From contig JAFLUK010000082.1 in NCBI GenBank assembly GCA_022508865.1, positions 1-6,693 of the forward strand: DNA of 6,693 bases, written 5' to 3'. Below, one piece after another: positions 4,448 to 6,693 of this stretch (within the stretch, counting starts at the first letter, position 1; each line of letters starts with the position of its first letter). The notes below the pieces were generated by a model. That model was not told the DNA's origin and did no database searches. It worked only from the letters and a program-made list of their open reading frames with translations. The translations under genes were made by a program, and so were the position numbers. This DNA is from Oscillospiraceae bacterium (GTDB lineage: Bacteria > Bacillota > Clostridia > Oscillospirales > Acutalibacteraceae).

Positions 4448-5602
4448 ATGGATGATAACTTTAAAATAGGTAATTGCACCAAACAACATATTAAGGCACG
4501 AGCCGAAAGTGTATTAAGGCATTATGGGGTTGAGCTGATTAGGGGTAAAGGTTTATGCCCTTTTCACGATGATAAAACACCCTCATTTATAGCCAGATTG
4601 GATAAAAGGGGGGAGTTGTTTTGGAAATGCCAAAGTTGTGGGGTTAGAGGTGGTGATGTTTTTTCCTTTGTTGCCCAAAAAGAAGGGTTAGATATAACCA
4701 AAGGGGCTTTAAACGCAAAGGAGAATTTTATAGAAGTCTTTAAATTAGCGGCTTCCGCCTGTGGGTTAGGGTATATGTTAGACCCGAATGCTCCAAAGAT
4801 TGAACCACCAATTAAAACGGATGCACCAATTTGCACCAACTGCACCAAAGAGTATGAGCCACCCCACTACCTTAATGATGCAACCAAACGGATGAGGGAA
4901 CAGGGGGAGCAAACTAACCTTTTCACTTTCCTTTGTCGATATTGGGATGAGGATGCAGTTAAAGCCGTTTTTAGCCTTTATAGTGTTGGGTTAGGTATGA
5001 ATATAAACAGGGAGAAAAATTGGGAATTAATCCCAATGCCGACCACCCTACAAAGGTGCAATAAATGTTCTGCATTTCCCTACATTGATGAAGAGGGGAA
5101 CACCCACGCAATAAAAATTATTCCTTATCCTGTAACAGACCACCACCGCATTAAGACCTATCCCAATGCACAAATGATTTTCCACAAGCCTGAATCTAAT
5201 AAGGGGGTCTATTTTGGCACACACCTTTTGGCTACATTTCCAAACAAACCTTTGGCAATAGTGGAAAGTGAAAAAACGGCTATCATTGGCACGTTAATAA
5301 AGCCCTCTTTTATTTGGGTTGCTGTTGGTGGCTTTGATTACTTTAACCCCGATAGCGAAAAGCAAAGGGCGAAATTAGACCGGTTAAAAGGGCGGTGTCT
5401 GCATATCTTTCCGGATGTGGATAAACTAACCCAATGGAAAGAAAGAGCCGACAAAATAAGGGAACAGGGCTTTAATGTAGTGTTTAGGGATGAGGTTATA
5501 AAAATGTTTGCTCCCAATAGTGGCATTGATATAGGGGATGTTATTGTTTGGGAACAGGAAAGAATAAAGGAAAGATTAAAACAACTTAACAATGAATTAT
5601 GA
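4448..5602 (+). CDS. CHC2 zinc-finger primase with Toprim-like (DUF6371-like) domain, 384 aa
   Basis: Primases make the RNA primer for DNA synthesis. The N-terminal zinc site is C37-P-F-H40 with C61-x-x-C64, in the DnaG-type context LCPFHDDKTPSF ... FWKCQSCGVRGGDVFSFV. Two further CxxC pairs (C129/C132 and C204/C207) may form a second zinc site. Residues about 250-350 resemble the DUF6371/Toprim-like region of Bacteroidota proteins: NKGVYFGTHLL, IVESEKTAI (E273), WVAVGG, LKGRCLHIFPDVD (D323 and D325, likely metal ligands) and WKERADKIREQGFNVV. It is shorter than DnaG (about 580-600 aa) and lacks an evident helicase-binding domain. The gene starts just after the iteron array and itself contains four iteron copies. 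It overlaps the 56-aa gene by 11 bases. With the ATPase it makes up a minimal replisome. Confidence 0.85.
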   Translation: MDDNFKIGNCTKQHIKARAESVLRHYGVELIRGKGLCPFHDDKTPSFIARLDKRGELFWKCQSCGVRGGDVFSFVAQKEGLDITKGALNAKENFIEVFKLAASACGLGYMLDPNAPKIEPPIKTDAPICTNCTKEYEPPHYLNDATKRMREQGEQTNLFTFLCRYWDEDAVKAVFSLYSVGLGMNINREKNWELIPMPTTLQRCNKCSAFPYIDEEGNTHAIKIIPYPVTDHHRIKTYPNAQMIFHKPESNKGVYFGTHLLATFPNKPLAIVESEKTAIIGTLIKPSFIWVAVGGFDYFNPDSEKQRAKLDRLKGRCLHIFPDVDKLTQWKERADKIREQGFNVVFRDEVIKMFAPNSGIDIGDVIVWEQERIKERLKQLNNEL

Positions 5603-5762
5603 TATAATAACCGACCTTTGCAATAAATGCCGATATGGAAAGCAAACGGATCCCAATAAAATGGATTGCACCAACAAACTAATGAAGCCTGTTTTATTGG
5701 ATGAGGTTGTTAATGTTTTCTTTGGCGGTAAATGTAGAGGTTACAGGAAAGCCATAAATTAG
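5592..5762 (+). CDS. Small cysteine-rich protein, 56 aa
   Basis: ATG 5592 lies inside the last codons of the primase gene (11-base overlap) and the frame runs to TAG 5760-5762. The sequence has L-C10-N-K-C13, C26-T-N and G-K-C48-R-G-Y, so four cysteines could bind one zinc ion as a small zinc ribbon. It carries an iteron copy (5667-5674) that encodes C-T-N, the same pattern seen in the primase. No family is recognised. It is probably a DNA- or primase-binding accessory factor, judging from its overlap and its cysteines. Confidence 0.6.
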   Translation: MNYDIITDLCNKCRYGKQTDPNKMDCTNKLMKPVLLDEVVNVFFGGKCRGYRKAIN

Positions 5763-5822
5763 GCTTTTTGGCGGTCTTTCTCCCTGTAAAGGGGTATTAG
5801 GCTACCTTAGCCAAAGAAAACA
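5714..5822. repeat. 13-bp long-range inverted repeat at the operon end
   Basis: TGTTTTCTTTGGC (5714-5726) and GCCAAAGAAAACA (5810-5822) are perfect 13-bp arms, 83 bases apart. The left arm lies in the 3' part of the 56-aa gene. Between them is a partial direct copy of the left arm, TTTGGCGGT at 5721-5729 and 5767-5775, which could compete for pairing, and a small GGCTA-CCT-TAGCC hairpin (5800-5812). It may protect or terminate the mRNA end. Confidence 0.5.
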
Positions 5823-5854
5823 CACCACAGGGCAAATTATAAGGCAAATTTGGG

Positions 5855-5863
5855 TATCTTTGC
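5855..5863 (+). promoter_or_regulatory. Possible -7 element for a short rightward RNA
   Basis: TATCTTTGC matches the Bacteroidota -7 box and is identical to that of the recombinase promoter. No TTTG is present 19-21 bases upstream. Two GGCAAATT copies (5831-5838 and 5843-5850) precede it. With the terminator at 5917-5943, transcription would yield an RNA of roughly 75 nt and no protein. Confidence 0.35.
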
Positions 5864-5874
5864 ACTAACAAATA

Positions 5875-5898
5875 ATAAATTCTAAATTCTGAATTTAT
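5875..5898. repeat. Inverted repeat ATAAATTC / GAATTTAT
   Basis: Perfect 8-bp arms at 5875-5882 and 5891-5898. A tighter dyad, TAAATTC-T-GAATTTA (5883-5897), overlaps it. It lies between the possible -7 element (5855) and the second 16-bp direct repeat (5901), so it could be a regulatory or recombination-site dyad. Confidence 0.4.
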
Positions 5899-5900
5899 GC

Positions 5901-5916
5901 TTTGTTAAATAGGTTA
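5901..5916 (+). repeat. 16-bp direct repeat, copy 2
   Basis: Identical to 191-206 and in the same orientation. It abuts the terminator stem at 5917 and lies 31 bases beyond the recombinase stop. The flanks of the two copies are otherwise unlike each other. Confidence 0.7.
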
Positions 5917-5943
5917 AAAAGGGAGGCTATTAACCTCCCTTTT
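5917..5943. terminator. Bidirectional intrinsic terminator after the recombinase gene
   Basis: AAAAGGGAGG (5917-5926) pairs perfectly with CCTCCCTTTT (5934-5943) around a 7-nt loop. It has a GC-rich core with T-runs on both strands. On the minus strand it starts a few bases after the recombinase stop at 5947. On the plus strand it would end any read-through from the replication operon. Confidence 0.85.
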
Positions 5944-5946
5944 GTT

Positions 5947-6693
5947 TTAGTTTAGATTGAATCTTATAACCAAATTTTTAACGCCCTGTGGCTTCCACCC
6001 ACCTTTGCCACGTCTTGTTTTATAGTTGTTATCATTTAGATAATTGGCAATTTGGGAATAGTTAAGTTTGTTGCCCTGTTTAAGATATATCCTAACGGCA
6101 TTAGCGGCGTTTATATTGGCTTCATCTGTTTCGGCTTCCTGTACCCTTGCAAGGGCTTTATCTTTCTTTTCTTTGTCGCTAAGCTGATGCACAGACCCTA
6201 ATTTAAAATTACGCTCCACCCACCAATTAAGACCACGTTTAACACGGCTTTTTGTTTCCGCTATATCCACTAACTTTGTGGCTTCCTCAATATCCCCACT
6301 AATATAGGCTTCATTGGCTTTGGCTAAGATTTCCGCCTTTGCCCTTAATGCTGATGAGGTACGGGTCGCAATTTGCTTTCTTTCCTCAATAGCCACCGCC
6401 ACACGGATTGACTTTTCTAACTCACTTTCTCCCGCTATATCCAACGCCTTGAATTTTATAGAATCATCCCCAAGCATTGAATAAAGGAAGCGACCACGCC
6501 CTAACCTGTCTAATTTAGCGGCTAACAGGATTGCACCGCTCCGCTTGCAAAGTTGTTTAGCCTGTTGGAATTGGGGGCGGTTACTTTCCTTTCCTGTAAA
6601 TGTTTCGGTAAACTCCCCTATAAGTTGGAGGTGTGGATTAGCGTTTAAATAATCTGCAACCGCTTTTCTTTGGGCTTCAATGCCTAACCCCTG
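5947..6693 (-). CDS. Serine recombinase (resolvase/invertase family), lacking its N-terminus at the right edge
   Basis: 248 residues are visible, entering from the right edge. Family motifs in order: QGLGIEAQRKAVADY (end of the first catalytic helix), GEFTETFTGKESNRPQF (the E..SG....RP region), GAILLAAKLDRLGRGR with the RxxR catalytic arginines (R63 and R66 of the visible part), and AVAIEERKQIATRTSSAL, the start of the long dimer helix. A charged helical linker follows. The C-terminal segment SQIANYLNDNNYKTRRGKGGWKPQGVKNLV is the helix-turn-helix that reads the site. The catalytic serine is not in this part; it is supplied by the 27 residues encoded at 1-81 if the molecule is circular. The whole would be about 275 aa, normal for this compact group. 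Likely roles are integration/excision of the element or resolution of its multimers. A strong terminator follows the stop. Confidence 0.9.
   Translation of the reverse strand, partial: QGLGIEAQRKAVADYLNANPHLQLIGEFTETFTGKESNRPQFQQAKQLCKRSGAILLAAKLDRLGRGRFLYSMLGDDSIKFKALDIAGESELEKSIRVAVAIEERKQIATRTSSALRAKAEILAKANEAYISGDIEEATKLVDIAETKSRVKRGLNWWVERNFKLGSVHQLSDKEKKDKALARVQEAETDEANINAANAVRIYLKQGNKLNYSQIANYLNDNNYKTRRGKGGWKPQGVKNLVIRFNLN

Noticed and set aside
1..6693. Two separate recombinase genes flanking a chromosomal segment
   Set aside because: Less likely than a circular molecule because the two fragments complement each other in frame and extent; kept as an alternative because of the repeated motif at the junction.

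Overview
The window looks like a complete small circular element of a Bacteroidota bacterium, cut open inside its serine recombinase gene. Bacteroidota origin is inferred from the promoters: at least two sites match the sigma-ABfr pattern exactly (TTTG, 20 bases, TAnnTTTGC). The DNA is also AT-rich with few Shine-Dalgarno sequences, and the primase resembles the CHC2-zinc/DUF6371-like proteins of this phylum. Circularity is inferred from the ends: the first 81 bases encode residues 1-27 of a recombinase on the minus strand, and the last 747 bases encode the rest of such a protein on the same strand and in the same frame.

Layout. At 1-81 is the recombinase N-terminus, expressed leftwards from a strong promoter at 231-263 that lies among two perfect inverted repeats. 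Positions 264-587 carry no gene but hold three consecutive hairpins and a bidirectional terminator. A leftward operon at 588-2213 encodes four proteins: a 121-aa unknown, a terminase-small-subunit-like protein, a 58-aa coiled-coil protein, and a 215-aa unknown. Positions 2214-2748 are a divergent control region with phased TTGCAA motifs, a palindrome, a rightward consensus promoter and a structured leader. The rightward operon at 2749-5762 encodes a basic 165-aa protein, a RepA-like RecA-fold ATPase, a CHC2-zinc/Toprim-like primase and a 56-aa Cys-rich protein. An array of TGCACCAA repeats between the ATPase and primase genes is the best origin candidate. At 5917-5943 is a bidirectional terminator, followed by the rest of the recombinase gene to the right edge.

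How it may work. The rightward operon would replicate the element (helicase-like ATPase plus primase, acting at the TGCACCAA iterons), and the recombinase would integrate, excise or resolve it. No relaxase, capsid, portal, large terminase or partition gene is visible, so spread would depend on a helper. The terminase-small-like protein raises the possibility of a phage satellite with PICI-like logic in Bacteroidota. This is an inference from one weakly recognised protein plus gene content. A small cryptic plasmid is the main alternative.
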